From Victivallis vadensis (GTDB taxonomy: Bacteria; Verrucomicrobiota; Lentisphaeria; Victivallales; GWF2-50-93), in the NCBI GenBank assembly GCA_945883805.1, contig CAMCYE010000001.1, positions 1 to 64,000 of the forward strand: a DNA stretch of 64,000 bases, read 5' to 3'. Positions 35,590 to 44,532 of this stretch are shown in pieces. A program made the translations under genes and the position numbers. Each line of letters starts with the position of its first letter. Within the stretch, counting starts at the first letter, position 1. The notes under the pieces were generated by a model. That model was not told the DNA's origin. It saw nothing but the letters and a program-made list of their open reading frames with translations, and searched no databases.

Positions 35590-36396
35590 ATGAAAAACAC
35601 CGACAAAATCTTATTCATCGGCGCCGGGCGCATGGCGACGGCGCTGGCTGCCGGCCTTATGAAAAAAGGCTTTTCAAAATCAGGCATTTCCGCTTTTGAT
35701 GTTTCCAAATCCGCGTCTGCGAACTTCGCAAAAAAAACAGGGATACGGATTTCAACGGACATCGGCGAATCCGTTTCGGATGCCGATATTGTGATACTTG
35801 CGGTGAAACCTCAGAATGTCTCCGAAGCGCTTTCCGCAGCCAAGCTCCTGATTGAGGATAAGCTCCTGATTTCAATTCTCGCCGGAACAAGGATTGAAAC
35901 ACTCAAAGGACTCAGCGGGTGCCACAGGATCGTAAGAGTAATGCCCAACACCCCTGCAATCATAGGCGAGGGGATTTCGGCATTCTGCCATTCTTCCGGA
36001 CTTTCCGGATCCGACATTGCCAAGGCTGAAAATATTCTGGGCGCAGTGGGTGCAGTATGCCAGGTCAAGGAGTCGCAGATGGACGCAGTCACCGGACTCA
36101 GCGGGAGCGGGCCAGCGTATGTTTTTGATTTCATCCAGGCTCTTGCTGACGGCGGGGTCGCCGCAGGCCTGTCTAGGGATGTCGCACTAAAGCTCGCCGC
36201 TCAGACGGTCAAGGGTGCCGCATGCCTGGTCCTTGAAACCGGCGAACATCCCTCCGTTCTCCGCGACCAAGTCACTTCTCCGGGGGGCACGACTGCAAAA
36301 GGTCTTTCCGTACTTGAAAAAAATGCGTTCAGGGGAACTGTATCTGAAGCCGTCACCGCCGCCACCGAACGTTCCAAGGAGCTGGGGAAACAATAA
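35590..36396 (+). CDS. proC: Pyrroline-5-carboxylate reductase
   Basis: Last step of proline synthesis. The N-terminal Rossmann fold has KILFIGAGRMATALAAGLMKKG; VKPQNVSEAL and RVMPNTPAIIGEG are typical; the C-terminus has GLSGSGPAYVFDFIQALADGGVAAGL and DQVTSPGGTTAKGL. 268 residues, complete. Its stop TAA shares one base with the ATG of the glycosyltransferase gene (coupled). It contains a TGCGAANTTCGCA palindrome near residue 43. Confidence 0.96.
   Translation: MKNTDKILFIGAGRMATALAAGLMKKGFSKSGISAFDVSKSASANFAKKTGIRISTDIGESVSDADIVILAVKPQNVSEALSAAKLLIEDKLLISILAGTRIETLKGLSGCHRIVRVMPNTPAIIGEGISAFCHSSGLSGSDIAKAENILGAVGAVCQVKESQMDAVTGLSGSGPAYVFDFIQALADGGVAAGLSRDVALKLAAQTVKGAACLVLETGEHPSVLRDQVTSPGGTTAKGLSVLEKNAFRGTVSEAVTAATERSKELGKQ
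35718..35730. repeat. Iterated palindrome TGCGAACTTCGCA, copy in proC
   Basis: Perfect copy at codon position 3 (read A-N-F-A-K). Confidence 0.85.
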
Positions 36397-37145
36397 TGAA
36401 CACTGAAAAAGTATTGAGCGTGATAATTCCGGTGTATAACGAAGGAAAAACCATCAATCTGATTCTCGATGAAGTCCTTGCGCGTCCGGAAACCGCCGAA
36501 ATCATAGTTGTTGACGATGCATCGAAAGACAATTCAAAAGAGCAGATCCAGAAATATGTTGACAGGGAGAATGGCCTGGTCAGGCTTGTATGCCAGGAGA
36601 TAAACCATGGAAAAGGTGCCGCCATACGCAAAGGGTTCGACGAGGCGAAATTCCCGATTGTGATAGTCCAGGACGCCGACAGGGAATACAGCCCGGCAGA
36701 TTACCCTGCCGTTATCGCGCCTATTGTATCTGGCAAAGCCGACGTGGTCTACGGTTCAAGATTTCAGGGCGCCGCAGGGAGGGTGCTCTATTTCAAACAC
36801 CAACTTGGAAATAAGTTCCTCACTTTCCTTTCAAATCTGCTAACTGACATCAATCTGACCGACATGGAGACATGTTACAAGGCGTTCAGGAGGGAGGTCA
36901 TCCAGAATATCAACTTGGATTCGGAACGTTTCGGGATCGAGGTGGAACTGACTGCGAAGTTCGCACACGCCAGAGTCCTGAAAATATACGAGGTTCCGAT
37001 AAGCTACAATGGCCGCACCTATGAAGAGGGTAAAAAAATCACCTGGAAAGACGGTGTCGCAGCCATCTGGCATATGATAAAATACAATATTCTCCAGAAG
37101 AAATCACGCTTCTACAAAAAACCTTGGAACGAAGTTCTAAAGTAG
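36396..37145 (+). CDS. Family 2 glycosyltransferase (DPM1-like)
   Basis: GT-A fold inverting transferase: LSVIIPVYNEGKTINLILDE at the start, IVVDDASKDNSKEQI, then VIVQDADREYSPADYP (metal-binding DAD), and VVYGSRFQG; LTDINLTDMETCYKAFRREV is typical of polyprenyl-phosphate mannosyl/glucosyltransferases. No membrane helix follows, so it is the soluble DPM1 type. Translationally coupled to proC. The heptamer array starts right after it. Confidence 0.92.
   Translation: MNTEKVLSVIIPVYNEGKTINLILDEVLARPETAEIIVVDDASKDNSKEQIQKYVDRENGLVRLVCQEINHGKGAAIRKGFDEAKFPIVIVQDADREYSPADYPAVIAPIVSGKADVVYGSRFQGAAGRVLYFKHQLGNKFLTFLSNLLTDINLTDMETCYKAFRREVIQNINLDSERFGIEVELTAKFAHARVLKIYEVPISYNGRTYEEGKKITWKDGVAAIWHMIKYNILQKKSRFYKKPWNEVLK
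36953..36965. repeat. Iterated palindrome TGCGAAGTTCGCA, copy in GT2 gene
   Basis: Perfect copy at codon position 3 (read A-K-F-A-H). Confidence 0.85.
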
Positions 37146-37147
37146 GA

Positions 37148-37788
37148 CAGCTCGTAGCTCGTAGCTGGTAGCTCGTAGGTCGTAGGTCTCAGGTCTCAGG
37201 TCTCAGGTCTCAGCTAACAACTACCAGCTCACAGCTCACAGCCCTGCCCCTCGTAGCTCGCAGAGCGAAGTGGGGTCATAGGTCATAGGTCGTAGGTCAT
37301 AGGTCATAGGTCATAGGTCATAGGTCATAGGTCATAGGTCATAGGTCATAGGTCATAGGTCATAGGTCGTAGGTCGTAGGTCGTAGGTCGTAGGTCGTAG
37401 GTCGTAGGTCTCAGATCTCAGCTACCAGCTACCAGCTACCAGCTACCAGCTACCAGCTACCAGCTACCAGCTACCAGCTACCAGCTACCAACTACGAGCT
37501 ACCAGCTACCAGCTAACAGCTACCAGCTACCAGCTACCAGCTACCAGCTACCAGCTACCAACTACGAGCTACCAGCTACCAGCTACCAGCTACCAGCTAC
37601 CAGCTACCAGCTACCAGCTACCAGCTACCAACTACGAGCTACCAGCTACCAGCTACCAGCTACCAACTACGAGCTACCAGCTACCAGCTACCAGCTACCA
37701 GCTACCAGCTACCAGCTACCAGCTACCAGCTACCAGCTACCAACTACGAGCTACCAGCTACCAACTACGAGCTACCAGCCAGCTATCA
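37148..37788. repeat. Heptamer tandem array 5, the largest (about 640 bp)
   Basis: Fills the whole gap between convergent genes. The left part is TAGGTCA/TAGGTCG units; the right part, from about 37423, is ACCAGCT units. ACCAACT-ACGAGCT pairs recur at 37487, 37557, 37627, 37662, 37739 and 37760, spacings 70, 70, 35, 77 and 21, all multiples of 7. A non-heptamer segment at 37232-37278 is nearly identical to one in array 8. The last unit (AGCTATC) supplies the TGA stop of the kinase gene on the minus strand. Confidence 0.95.
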
Positions 37789-38559
37789 ATGCCTTTCCGC
37801 GCCTTCAGGATGATGTGCGGCATTCTTCTCCACCTTGCGCAGATAATCACGGCGTTTCCTGCGGATCGGAGTTGCGATCAACCGGTGAAGTTTTATGTAC
37901 CAAGGCCTCATTTTTCTGAATTCATCATCGGAAATCCTGCCCGGCGAAAATTTCCTTATGTGTTTGTGCAAATGATAAATATCTGAATTTTTAAAAATGC
38001 AGAACAGCGGATATGTCAGCATGTTTAGGGGGAATGGGGGCTGAACCCAAGTTATCTGGAAATCAATCAGATATGGTTTCCCGTCATCACCGACAAGAAT
38101 ATTGTCCGGCTTGTTTGTATCGAGATACGACATCCCGCGCCCATGCATGAGTTTAAGGAGTCGCTCAAGTTCGTCGAAAAAACTTTCGCTCAGGCGGGAA
38201 TTTGCGGAAAGGTCATTTCCCGGAACATACTCATGTATTATCCCAGTCTTCTGGAATCTCCCGATCCACTTCGGAACGCAATCGGTATCCTGAAGCCCTT
38301 TATATACTTTCTCCTCATGTGCCGCCTGCCACCTTGAAAGAAGGCCGTAAGGTATCCCCATATGGGAATACGGTCTGAAAATCTTGAGGACCGCCATGCG
38401 ACCTTTTTCGGATCTGTAAAGACCTGTCGCCGCAAAAAAATCATGTTTGAACGCCTTTACCTTCCTCCAGCTGACGCCCTCGGCGTCAAACTCGTCAGGA
38501 ATTTCTTTTCCATGAAGGGCAAGAAGGCTATCATATTTCTTTTGTGCGTCTGATTCCAT
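37786..38559 (-). CDS. Small kinase-fold protein (lipopolysaccharide/RIO kinase-like)
   Basis: The 257 residues have a eukaryotic-like kinase fold. AVLKIFRPY supplies the ATP Lys, GIIHEYVPGND the hinge, YLDTNKPDNILV the catalytic loop (Asp and Asn present) and YLIDFQITW in place of DFG. It is close to KdkA/WaaP-type kinases that phosphorylate sugars of LPS. ATG 38559 is used; the frame upstream starts at TTG. The stop codon lies within the final heptamer of the adjoining array, so the original C-terminus may have been altered. Confidence 0.8.
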   Translation of the reverse strand: MESDAQKKYDSLLALHGKEIPDEFDAEGVSWRKVKAFKHDFFAATGLYRSEKGRMAVLKIFRPYSHMGIPYGLLSRWQAAHEEKVYKGLQDTDCVPKWIGRFQKTGIIHEYVPGNDLSANSRLSESFFDELERLLKLMHGRGMSYLDTNKPDNILVGDDGKPYLIDFQITWVQPPFPLNMLTYPLFCIFKNSDIYHLHKHIRKFSPGRISDDEFRKMRPWYIKLHRLIATPIRRKRRDYLRKVEKNAAHHPEGAERH

Positions 38560-38664
38560 ATATTTCAATCCGATTGATTTAAAACCTTTAACAAGGTATC
38601 CTCAGGAGAGGCGGTTTTAAAGTTTTCATGCGGATATTCCGCCATAGCCTTTACATATATCCAT

Positions 38665-38701
38665 AAAAAAAGCGAAAGGCGTTTGAGCCTCCCGCTTTTT
38701 T
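38665..38701 (-). terminator. Terminator-like hairpin
   Basis: AAAAAAGCG ... CGCTTTTTT arms with GGC/GCC closing a small loop. It serves the repetitive membrane-protein gene on the minus strand and could work on both strands. Confidence 0.7.
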
Positions 38702-38717
38702 CATCTTGAAAGCTTTC

Positions 38718-40184
38718 CTATTTCACTTTCCCCGAAAGCCCGGGAACGGGAATATTCTTATCCATATGGCTATTGCAGTACTGACCGACGAGCATCCATG
38801 CAAAGTATCCCATCACACAGAAGGCAATACATGCCGCAATTGTGAAAACAATCGACGGTTCCTGCCTTTCTGAAGGAGAATAAACTACAGGTTGAACCTT
38901 CTCTTCAACAACAACTGGGGAGATTCCAGTCCCTTCTCCTCCCAAACTGGATGTCAGTTCAGGATCGGTTGCAGCGGCAACTGCAGGAGGGATGGGCATC
39001 GGGGGAACAGGTGTAGGAACAGGTGTGGGTGTAGGTGCTGATGGGAATGGACTCGTGACCACCGGAACAGGACGCGGAGTGATTGTAGTGGCCTCCGGAG
39101 GTCTAGTGGATTTTAATTTAAGAGTTCTCTTTTGAGGGGAGTCAACGGCAGACTCAGCCCCCGCTTCGGAAGGGGAAGGGGCGCCTCCAATTCTTACCGT
39201 AGGAGCCGATGGTTTTGCGGCAGACAACTGGTCTCCACCGGAGGTGGCATCAGATTTCTTCGGCACAAGCCTGATTGTCCTTTTAGCTTCAGAAGCTCCC
39301 GCCGTGGAGACAGATGCCTGCGGTATGGCCGGTGACGAGGGTTGTGGGGGGGGAGCAGAAATACCTGCACTCGAATCAGATGAGGAATCAGGAGCCGGTG
39401 TGGTCGAAGAAGGACGGAGTTTTATTGTCTGTTTCACGCCCGGAACGGCAGTACTTGATGAAAGAGCGGAACGGGGCTTCTGGATCCTGACAGTCTCATC
39501 TTCAGATACAACCCTTGGCGAGGCAGTCGCCTGTGCAGGCGACGGTGATGGTGCCGGTCCCCGGCTTGCGCCAGACACCTGCGCAGGAACCGCTACAGCC
39601 CCTGCAGTTTCACCGACAACGGCCGGTTTCAGCTTGACAGTTGTCATCTTCCTGACCTTGTCTTCTTCGTCTCCTGTCGGAGCAACAGCGGAATCCCCGG
39701 TCGCACCGGTTTTAAGCTTCATTCTGGGAATGGTTGACGTTGCAGTCGAATCGTCTTCCGCGGTCGAAGCAGCGCTAATCTTGGTCCTAGGAATCTTTGA
39801 TGTTGCAACAGCGGCATCCTCCACCACCGACTCATTTGGAGAACTGACCTTCATCGTGGGGATGGCTGACGTTGCGACAGCATCGTCTTCCGGCGACCCG
39901 GCGGACTTGATCATCCTAGTCCGTGGAATCTTTGATGTTGCGCCAGCAACTTCCTCCGCCAATGATTCGGTGCTGTGGGTGACCGCAGGGGTGACCGATG
40001 CGACAGGGGCATCCGTAGCCGCCGAATCCACATTGGCTTTAATCTTCATCCTGGGAATGGTCGATGTTGCAACAGCATCGTCTTCCGTAGAAGCCACACT
40101 TATTATGGAAGTCACTTTTGTCAGATCACCGGGTTTGACAGGTCTGCCCTCGTTCGAACCTATAACCACTTTGTCATCAGCCAT
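38718..40184 (-). CDS. Repetitive, disordered, single-pass membrane protein
   Basis: The 488 residues are mostly Ala/Ser/Thr/Pro/Val. The first 190 hold five near-repeats around EDDAVATSTIPRMKIK (variants EVAGATSKIPRTRMIK, EDAAVATSKIPRTKI, EDDSTATSTIPRMKLK). The middle has shorter TIKLRP / TIRLVP / TLKLKS motifs spaced in proline-rich linker. Near the C-terminus is one membrane helix (VFTIAACIAFCVMGYFAWML) with a short tail. The topology suggests a long soluble N-terminal domain anchored by the C-terminus. The family is unnamed to me. Codon use does not look foreign. Confidence 0.75.
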   Translation of the reverse strand: MADDKVVIGSNEGRPVKPGDLTKVTSIISVASTEDDAVATSTIPRMKIKANVDSAATDAPVASVTPAVTHSTESLAEEVAGATSKIPRTRMIKSAGSPEDDAVATSAIPTMKVSSPNESVVEDAAVATSKIPRTKISAASTAEDDSTATSTIPRMKLKTGATGDSAVAPTGDEEDKVRKMTTVKLKPAVVGETAGAVAVPAQVSGASRGPAPSPSPAQATASPRVVSEDETVRIQKPRSALSSSTAVPGVKQTIKLRPSSTTPAPDSSSDSSAGISAPPPQPSSPAIPQASVSTAGASEAKRTIRLVPKKSDATSGGDQLSAAKPSAPTVRIGGAPSPSEAGAESAVDSPQKRTLKLKSTRPPEATTITPRPVPVVTSPFPSAPTPTPVPTPVPPMPIPPAVAAATDPELTSSLGGEGTGISPVVVEEKVQPVVYSPSERQEPSIVFTIAACIAFCVMGYFAWMLVGQYCNSHMDKNIPVPGLSGKVK

Positions 40185-40393
40185 TTTATTATTCCTCCGA
40201 GTTCAATCCATATAAACTTTAAGAAAATTCAGACATACCATGAGAACGGTCACACTTATAATACCTTTTTACGTTACAAATACAAATATCCTTATTCCAA
40301 ATATTCCATGATTTTTTGATTTGAAATTTTTATTGAATATTCAGAGTGTATGTTATCGCTGAAACTCTAAAATTATAAACCGAAAACACCGCC

Positions 40394-40981
40394 ATGTTCC
40401 TGATGATCGACAATTATGATTCATTCACATACAATCTTGTGCAATATTTCGCCGAACTCGGACACCTCCCGACGGTCGTAAGAAACGACAAAATAAACCT
40501 GTCCGCTCTTTCAAAACTGCACCTTGAGGCCCTTGTGATTTCCCCTGGCCCCTGCTCTCCGCGTGAGGCCGGAATATCCTGCGAGGCCATAAAATATTTT
40601 TCATCAAGACATATTCCGATTCTGGGGGTCTGCCTCGGACATCAGTGCATCGGAGAAGTTTTCGGCGGAAAAATCATCCATGCACCAAGCCTCATGCACG
40701 GCAAAGTCTCTGAAATAATACATAACGGCAAAGATATTTTCAAAGGTGTTCCAGACAATTTCACCGCAACAAGATATCATTCCCTTGTGATAAAACCGGA
40801 ATCGCTCCCTTCAGACCTTGAAATAACGGCTAAAACCGCGGACGGCGTGATTATGGGAGTGCGCCACAGGAAACTTCCTGTTTATGGGGTGCAGTTTCAT
40901 CCGGAATCAATACTTACCCAGCATGGACACAAACTACTTGGAAATTTCCTAAAACTCGCAGAAATCATGAGCCACTCGTAG
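40394..40981 (+). CDS. trpG/pabA: Anthranilate/aminodeoxychorismate synthase glutaminase subunit
   Basis: Class I glutamine amidotransferase. It starts [19 protein letters not shown]; the nucleophile Cys is in [16 protein letters not shown], and the His/Glu pair in [10 protein letters not shown]. 195 residues is normal. It supplies ammonia to a TrpE or PabB partner that is not in the window, so the pathway (Trp or folate) cannot be decided. The final codons run into the heptamer array: its TAG stop is the TAG of the first TCGTAGG unit. Confidence 0.93.
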   Translation: MFLMIDNYDSFTYNLVQYFAELGHLPTVVRNDKINLSALSKLHLEALVISPGPCSPREAGISCEAIKYFSSRHIPILGVCLGHQCIGEVFGGKIIHAPSLMHGKVSEIIHNGKDIFKGVPDNFTATRYHSLVIKPESLPSDLEITAKTADGVIMGVRHRKLPVYGVQFHPESILTQHGHKLLGNFLKLAEIMSHS

Positions 40982-41079
40982 GTCGTAGGTCGTAGCTCAT
41001 AGCCTACCAGCTAACAGCTACCAGCTACCAGCTACCAGCTACCAGCTACCAGCTACCAGCTACCTACGACCAGCGACTA
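40977..41079. repeat. Heptamer tandem array 6, bounded by two stop codons
   Basis: Spans exactly from the TAG stop of trpG/pabA (40979-40981, in TCGTAGG) to the TAG stop of rlpA (41077-41079, minus strand, in GCGACTA). The left units are TAGGTCG/TAGCTCA and the right units ACCAGCT. Confidence 0.93.
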
Positions 41080-41736
41080 CTTCTTATAACTCTTCCTCGT
41101 GTATATCTCGACAGTTGCGGAACCGTTTTCGGTGATGCCGATCTTGCTTGCCGCCGATTTGGAGAGATCCAAGATCCTGTTTTCAGAAATCGGGCCCCTG
41201 TCATTTATCCGGACATAAACCTTTTCATGGTTGTCTTTATTGACCACCATCACGGTTATGCCTATTGGCAAAGTCCTGTGCGCCGCCGTATACCGGAAAG
41301 GGAGAAATCTTTCGCCGCTGGCGGTCCTATTGAAATAAAAACCTCTGCCGTAATATGACGCTTTTCCGCTTTCATGATAGTGCCACGGGCCCCATTTATA
41401 CGGAGGGTAGAACCAGAAAAACAGCACAATGAAAAGCATGATGAAAAACCATCTTCTGGCTCTTCTGGAAGTTTCTACCATGTTTTTAAGACGCAGGAGG
41501 AGTCCCGATATTTCATCACGGAAGATGACCGACAGTGGGGAATCCCAGACTTTCCTTATTTCCGCGAAAACAATGTTCATCCTGCCGGTGAACCAGCGTA
41601 ACCAATGTACATCACAGAGGAAGTCCCATAAAGCCACCATGGTTTTCGCAATAAAGGAGATGAGGCAGGATGCAATCTTTCCAAAAATGCCCAGCAGATT
41701 CCAGAGAATTTTGAGAATGTTGTCTATGAATCTCAT
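41077..41736 (-). CDS. rlpA: RlpA-like septal ring protein (DPBB domain)
   Basis: The C-terminal half is an RlpA double-psi beta-barrel: SYYGRGFYFNRTASGERF, TAAHRTLPIGITVMVVN, VYVRINDRGPISENRILDLS. The N-terminal ~100 residues hold hydrophobic segments (RWFFIMLFIVLFFWFY and an earlier one) and a basic stretch, so the protein is membrane-anchored, not a lipoprotein. No SPOR domain. RlpA proteins cleave or bind glycan at division sites. 219 residues. Confidence 0.88.
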   Translation of the reverse strand: MRFIDNILKILWNLLGIFGKIASCLISFIAKTMVALWDFLCDVHWLRWFTGRMNIVFAEIRKVWDSPLSVIFRDEISGLLLRLKNMVETSRRARRWFFIMLFIVLFFWFYPPYKWGPWHYHESGKASYYGRGFYFNRTASGERFLPFRYTAAHRTLPIGITVMVVNKDNHEKVYVRINDRGPISENRILDLSKSAASKIGITENGSATVEIYTRKSYKK

Positions 41737-41799
41737 TGTCCGTCTCCATTCACAGGCATTCCGCAGGATGTTGAATTAGGCGGTCAAGGGCCGCAACTT

Positions 41800-41841
41800 C
41801 AGTCGTCAGTCGTCAGTCGCTGGTCACTCGGCCACTGGTAA
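41800..41841. repeat. Heptamer tandem array 7 (short)
   Basis: About six units of TCAGTCG, CTGGTCA, CTCGGCC and ACTGGTA. Region 41737-41955 has no gene. Confidence 0.75.
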
Positions 41842-41955
41842 CTTTGAAATTCCTATACCTCAAGATTAATAGCTATACAAACTGAAGGCTGTCAGGTTTT
41901 GACACAAGTCATTTTGCGGTTTCAAGTCCAGTTTTTTGTATTGCAGCCTATTGGC

Positions 41956-42231
41956 CTACTCTCTCTGGTAATCATATTCAAAAGCGAAGAGGCCGGAAAT
42001 CTTTTCAAGCGCGGTCTTTGCGTCCGGCCCATCCGCCTGAATCGTGATTTCATTTCCTTTTTCCAGCCCCATTGAAATAAGGGAGAGAATGCTGGTAAGG
42101 TCTGATTCCCCGTTTTTGCTGATAACCCGGAACTTGCAGGCTGTGAATTCCTGGGCGGCCATGAGGATCATGCTTGAAGGACGGCAGTGTATGCCCGCCT
42201 CATTGATAATTGTGACTTTCTTTTCAAGCAT
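41956..42231 (-). CDS. ptsH: HPr family phosphocarrier
   Basis: Full-length 91-residue HPr. The active His is in EAGIHCRPSSMI (usual GIHARPA), and a Ser is present where the regulatory phosphoserine is expected (LTSILSLISMGL). It could serve PTS sugar uptake, or a regulatory Hpr kinase system common in Gram-negative PVC bacteria. EI and permease genes are not in the window. Confidence 0.92.
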   Translation of the reverse strand: MLEKKVTIINEAGIHCRPSSMILMAAQEFTACKFRVISKNGESDLTSILSLISMGLEKGNEITIQADGPDAKTALEKISGLFAFEYDYQRE

Positions 42232-42347
42232 GTGTCTCCGGAATTTTTCTGAAAAACCATCGCCCCATGGGATGACTGTGAAAAATTAAACTGATTAGGA
42301 TACAACAGGTTAGATTATTTTCAACCCCCTCCCGGACTTCTTCACCG

Positions 42348-42374
42348 ATAGTTTTTCATTAAATGAAAAACTAT
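42348..42374. repeat. 13-bp perfect hairpin before the GT39-TPR gene
   Basis: ATAGTTTTTCATT, one base, then its reverse complement. The left arm is the same 13-mer found at the left edge of the inverted repeat at 23565. It lies 38 bases before the ATG, where an operator or promoter element could be. Confidence 0.6.
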
Positions 42375-42411
42375 TATTTGACTAAAACCAAGAATATATG
42401 ATATTTACAGG

Positions 42412-44391
42412 ATGAAAAAACTCAACCTCCTCAATATTTCATCAATAACACTGCTGGTGTCGGCACTGGCGATTCGTCTTTTGTATCTGGTGCAATTCTC
42501 TTCCTCCCCGATTTTCAACACGCCCATCGGGCCTGATGTCGAAGAATATGACTTATGGGCGAGGCAGATAATAGCGGGCGACTACCTGTGGAACTATGTC
42601 CACATACACAGCCCGCTCTACCCGTTCCTTCTCGCGTTCGAATACAAGATTTTCGCATTCAACCATTTCCTTGTGAGATATTTCCAGCTTACCATCGGGA
42701 TCGCATCAACAGTGCCGCTTGTCCTTTCCCTGCGCCTGATACAGGGGAGATGGACTGTCCAGAACCTCATATTGTCCATCCTGTGGATAACTTACCCCCC
42801 CATGATTTATTATCAGGCCGAATACATAAGCGAGTCACTGCTGGTCCCCCTGCTCTGCCTTTCAATATATCTGGCTTACCGTGCCGAGGAAAAGAGGGAA
42901 TCGGGACTGTTCATCGGCGCAGGGATTACAGGCGGACTGGCAATTCTGGCACATCCGATGTCAGGGCTGTTCATTCTTGCTGAAACAATTTATCTTTTCA
43001 TCAGATGGTTCAGAAAAAAATCATTCAGGATCCCGTTCCTTTATTTTGCTGCGGCCTCTGCGGTTGTCGCCCCCGTCACATTTTACAATTACGCCATCCT
43101 GGGAAAAATGGCACCTGTCCAAGCGAACAGCGGTTTGAACTTTTATCTCGGAAACAATGAGGATGCCAATGGCACCTGCTACCTGCGGCCAGGTCCCGAA
43201 TGGAACAAGGTTCACGCGCTGGCCGAGAAAACAGCCTCCGAGGCATTTGTCTCAAAAGACGACTATTTCCTCAGCGAAAGCTGGAATTTCATGAAAAACC
43301 ATCCCCTCAAGTGGCTTAATCTCCTTACGCAGAAGGCATTTTATACGTGGAATTACCGTGAACTTACGTCAGGAGCCGATCCCGCCCCCCTGAAGTATTA
43401 CACTGATTTCCAGAGTCTTTTCAAATGGTCTTTCAGCGCAGTCGCCATCCTAGCTATTTCCGGGTTCCTGATGAACTGGAAAAACAGATCATTCCTCTAC
43501 AGTTACAGACATTTCCTGATACTCGTCTTCTCTTTCTGGATTGTCCAGATAATTTTTGTCACAAGCGGAAGGTATAGGCTCGGGATGCTACCGGGAATAC
43601 TCGTCCTCGCCGCATTCACCATCGATTATCTGACAAGCAACTTCAGGGTCCGAATTTACACAATAGTGCCATATGCAGGCATTGCCGTCGCCATTGTCCT
43701 CCTGCCAGCCCCCCATATCGAGGAAAACCGCGAAAAAGCCGAGGCGTTCACCCTGCTAGGAGAAGCATACATGAAATCCGGAAACCTTGCAGATGCGGAA
43801 TTCTGCCTGCTTAAGGCATCCAATTCCATGGACAAGTGGTCCAGGAGCTACAACCTGCTTGGAATGCTGTGCGAAAAACAGAAGAATATGAGGGATGCCG
43901 AGAAATATTATCTCAAGGCCCTGAAATGCGACGACAACGACGCCTGCGGCCTGATGAACCTGGGAGTCATTTATTCGTCAAGAAACGAGTACGACAAACC
44001 GCTGGCTTACTTTAAAAAAGCCCTTGAGGTTGATGATAAACTCCCAGACCTCCACTACAATTATGCGCTGTTCCTGTCAAAATACGCAGGAAATGAAATT
44101 CTTGTGGAAAGGCATTACTGGGAATGTCTCAAGCTTGATCCGTCGCACAGGAAAGCCCTGAACAACATGGGAGTGGTGATGATGCGAAAATCAAAGTTCG
44201 GGGAAGCCGCCGGTTACTTCGCAAAAGCCCACGCGCTTGAATCCGAAAACGCAGACATCATTGTCAATCTCGCCACTGCGAATCTCGCACAGGGAAAACA
44301 GGAGGAAGGAGAAAAACTCCTGAGGAAAGCCCTGGCAATAGACCCCGGACTGCCAGCGGCAAAAAGACTGGAACAGATGATAAACAAATAA
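42412..44391 (+). CDS. GT39-like membrane glycosyltransferase with TPR domain
   Basis: The N-terminal ~420 residues are a GT-C multi-spanning domain: PIGPDVEEYDLWARQIIAGD has the acidic loop of protein-mannosyltransferase/ArnT-like enzymes, and HSPLYPFLLAFEYKIF follows. About 10 membrane segments are visible. The C-terminal ~220 residues form at least five TPR repeats (GEAYMKSGNLADAEFCLLKA, NLLGMLCEKQKN, NLGVIYSSRNEYDKPLAYFK ...). The donor is probably a polyprenyl-phosphate sugar. The TPR part is expected outside the membrane. Confidence 0.85.
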   Translation: MKKLNLLNISSITLLVSALAIRLLYLVQFSSSPIFNTPIGPDVEEYDLWARQIIAGDYLWNYVHIHSPLYPFLLAFEYKIFAFNHFLVRYFQLTIGIASTVPLVLSLRLIQGRWTVQNLILSILWITYPPMIYYQAEYISESLLVPLLCLSIYLAYRAEEKRESGLFIGAGITGGLAILAHPMSGLFILAETIYLFIRWFRKKSFRIPFLYFAAASAVVAPVTFYNYAILGKMAPVQANSGLNFYLGNNEDANGTCYLRPGPEWNKVHALAEKTASEAFVSKDDYFLSESWNFMKNHPLKWLNLLTQKAFYTWNYRELTSGADPAPLKYYTDFQSLFKWSFSAVAILAISGFLMNWKNRSFLYSYRHFLILVFSFWIVQIIFVTSGRYRLGMLPGILVLAAFTIDYLTSNFRVRIYTIVPYAGIAVAIVLLPAPHIEENREKAEAFTLLGEAYMKSGNLADAEFCLLKASNSMDKWSRSYNLLGMLCEKQKNMRDAEKYYLKALKCDDNDACGLMNLGVIYSSRNEYDKPLAYFKKALEVDDKLPDLHYNYALFLSKYAGNEILVERHYWECLKLDPSHRKALNNMGVVMMRKSKFGEAAGYFAKAHALESENADIIVNLATANLAQGKQEEGEKLLRKALAIDPGLPAAKRLEQMINK

Positions 44392-44429
44392 CCCCCTCCC
44401 CCCTGCGTATTACATCAGTCAAACGAACA

Positions 44430-44465
44430 GCCAGTAATCCGCGTACTGACGCTGATTACTGGCTG
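44430..44465. terminator. 11-bp hairpin between convergent genes
   Basis: AGCCAGTAATC / GATTACTGGCT with a 14-base loop. It shares GATTACTG with the larger hairpin at 54599. Terminator function is only inferred from position. Confidence 0.55.
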
Positions 44466-44532
44466 CCTAAAATCCTCCCGCCTCATGGTCAGACAGGGAG
44501 CGAATTACATGATAACACCATGCCGGCGCTTA

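Noticed and set aside
37148..37788. CRISPR array
   Set aside because: Units are 7 bases with no spacers and no cas genes nearby.
39244..40215. 323-codon plus-strand open frame
   Set aside because: Antisense to the repetitive membrane-protein gene; it mirrors that gene's repeats.
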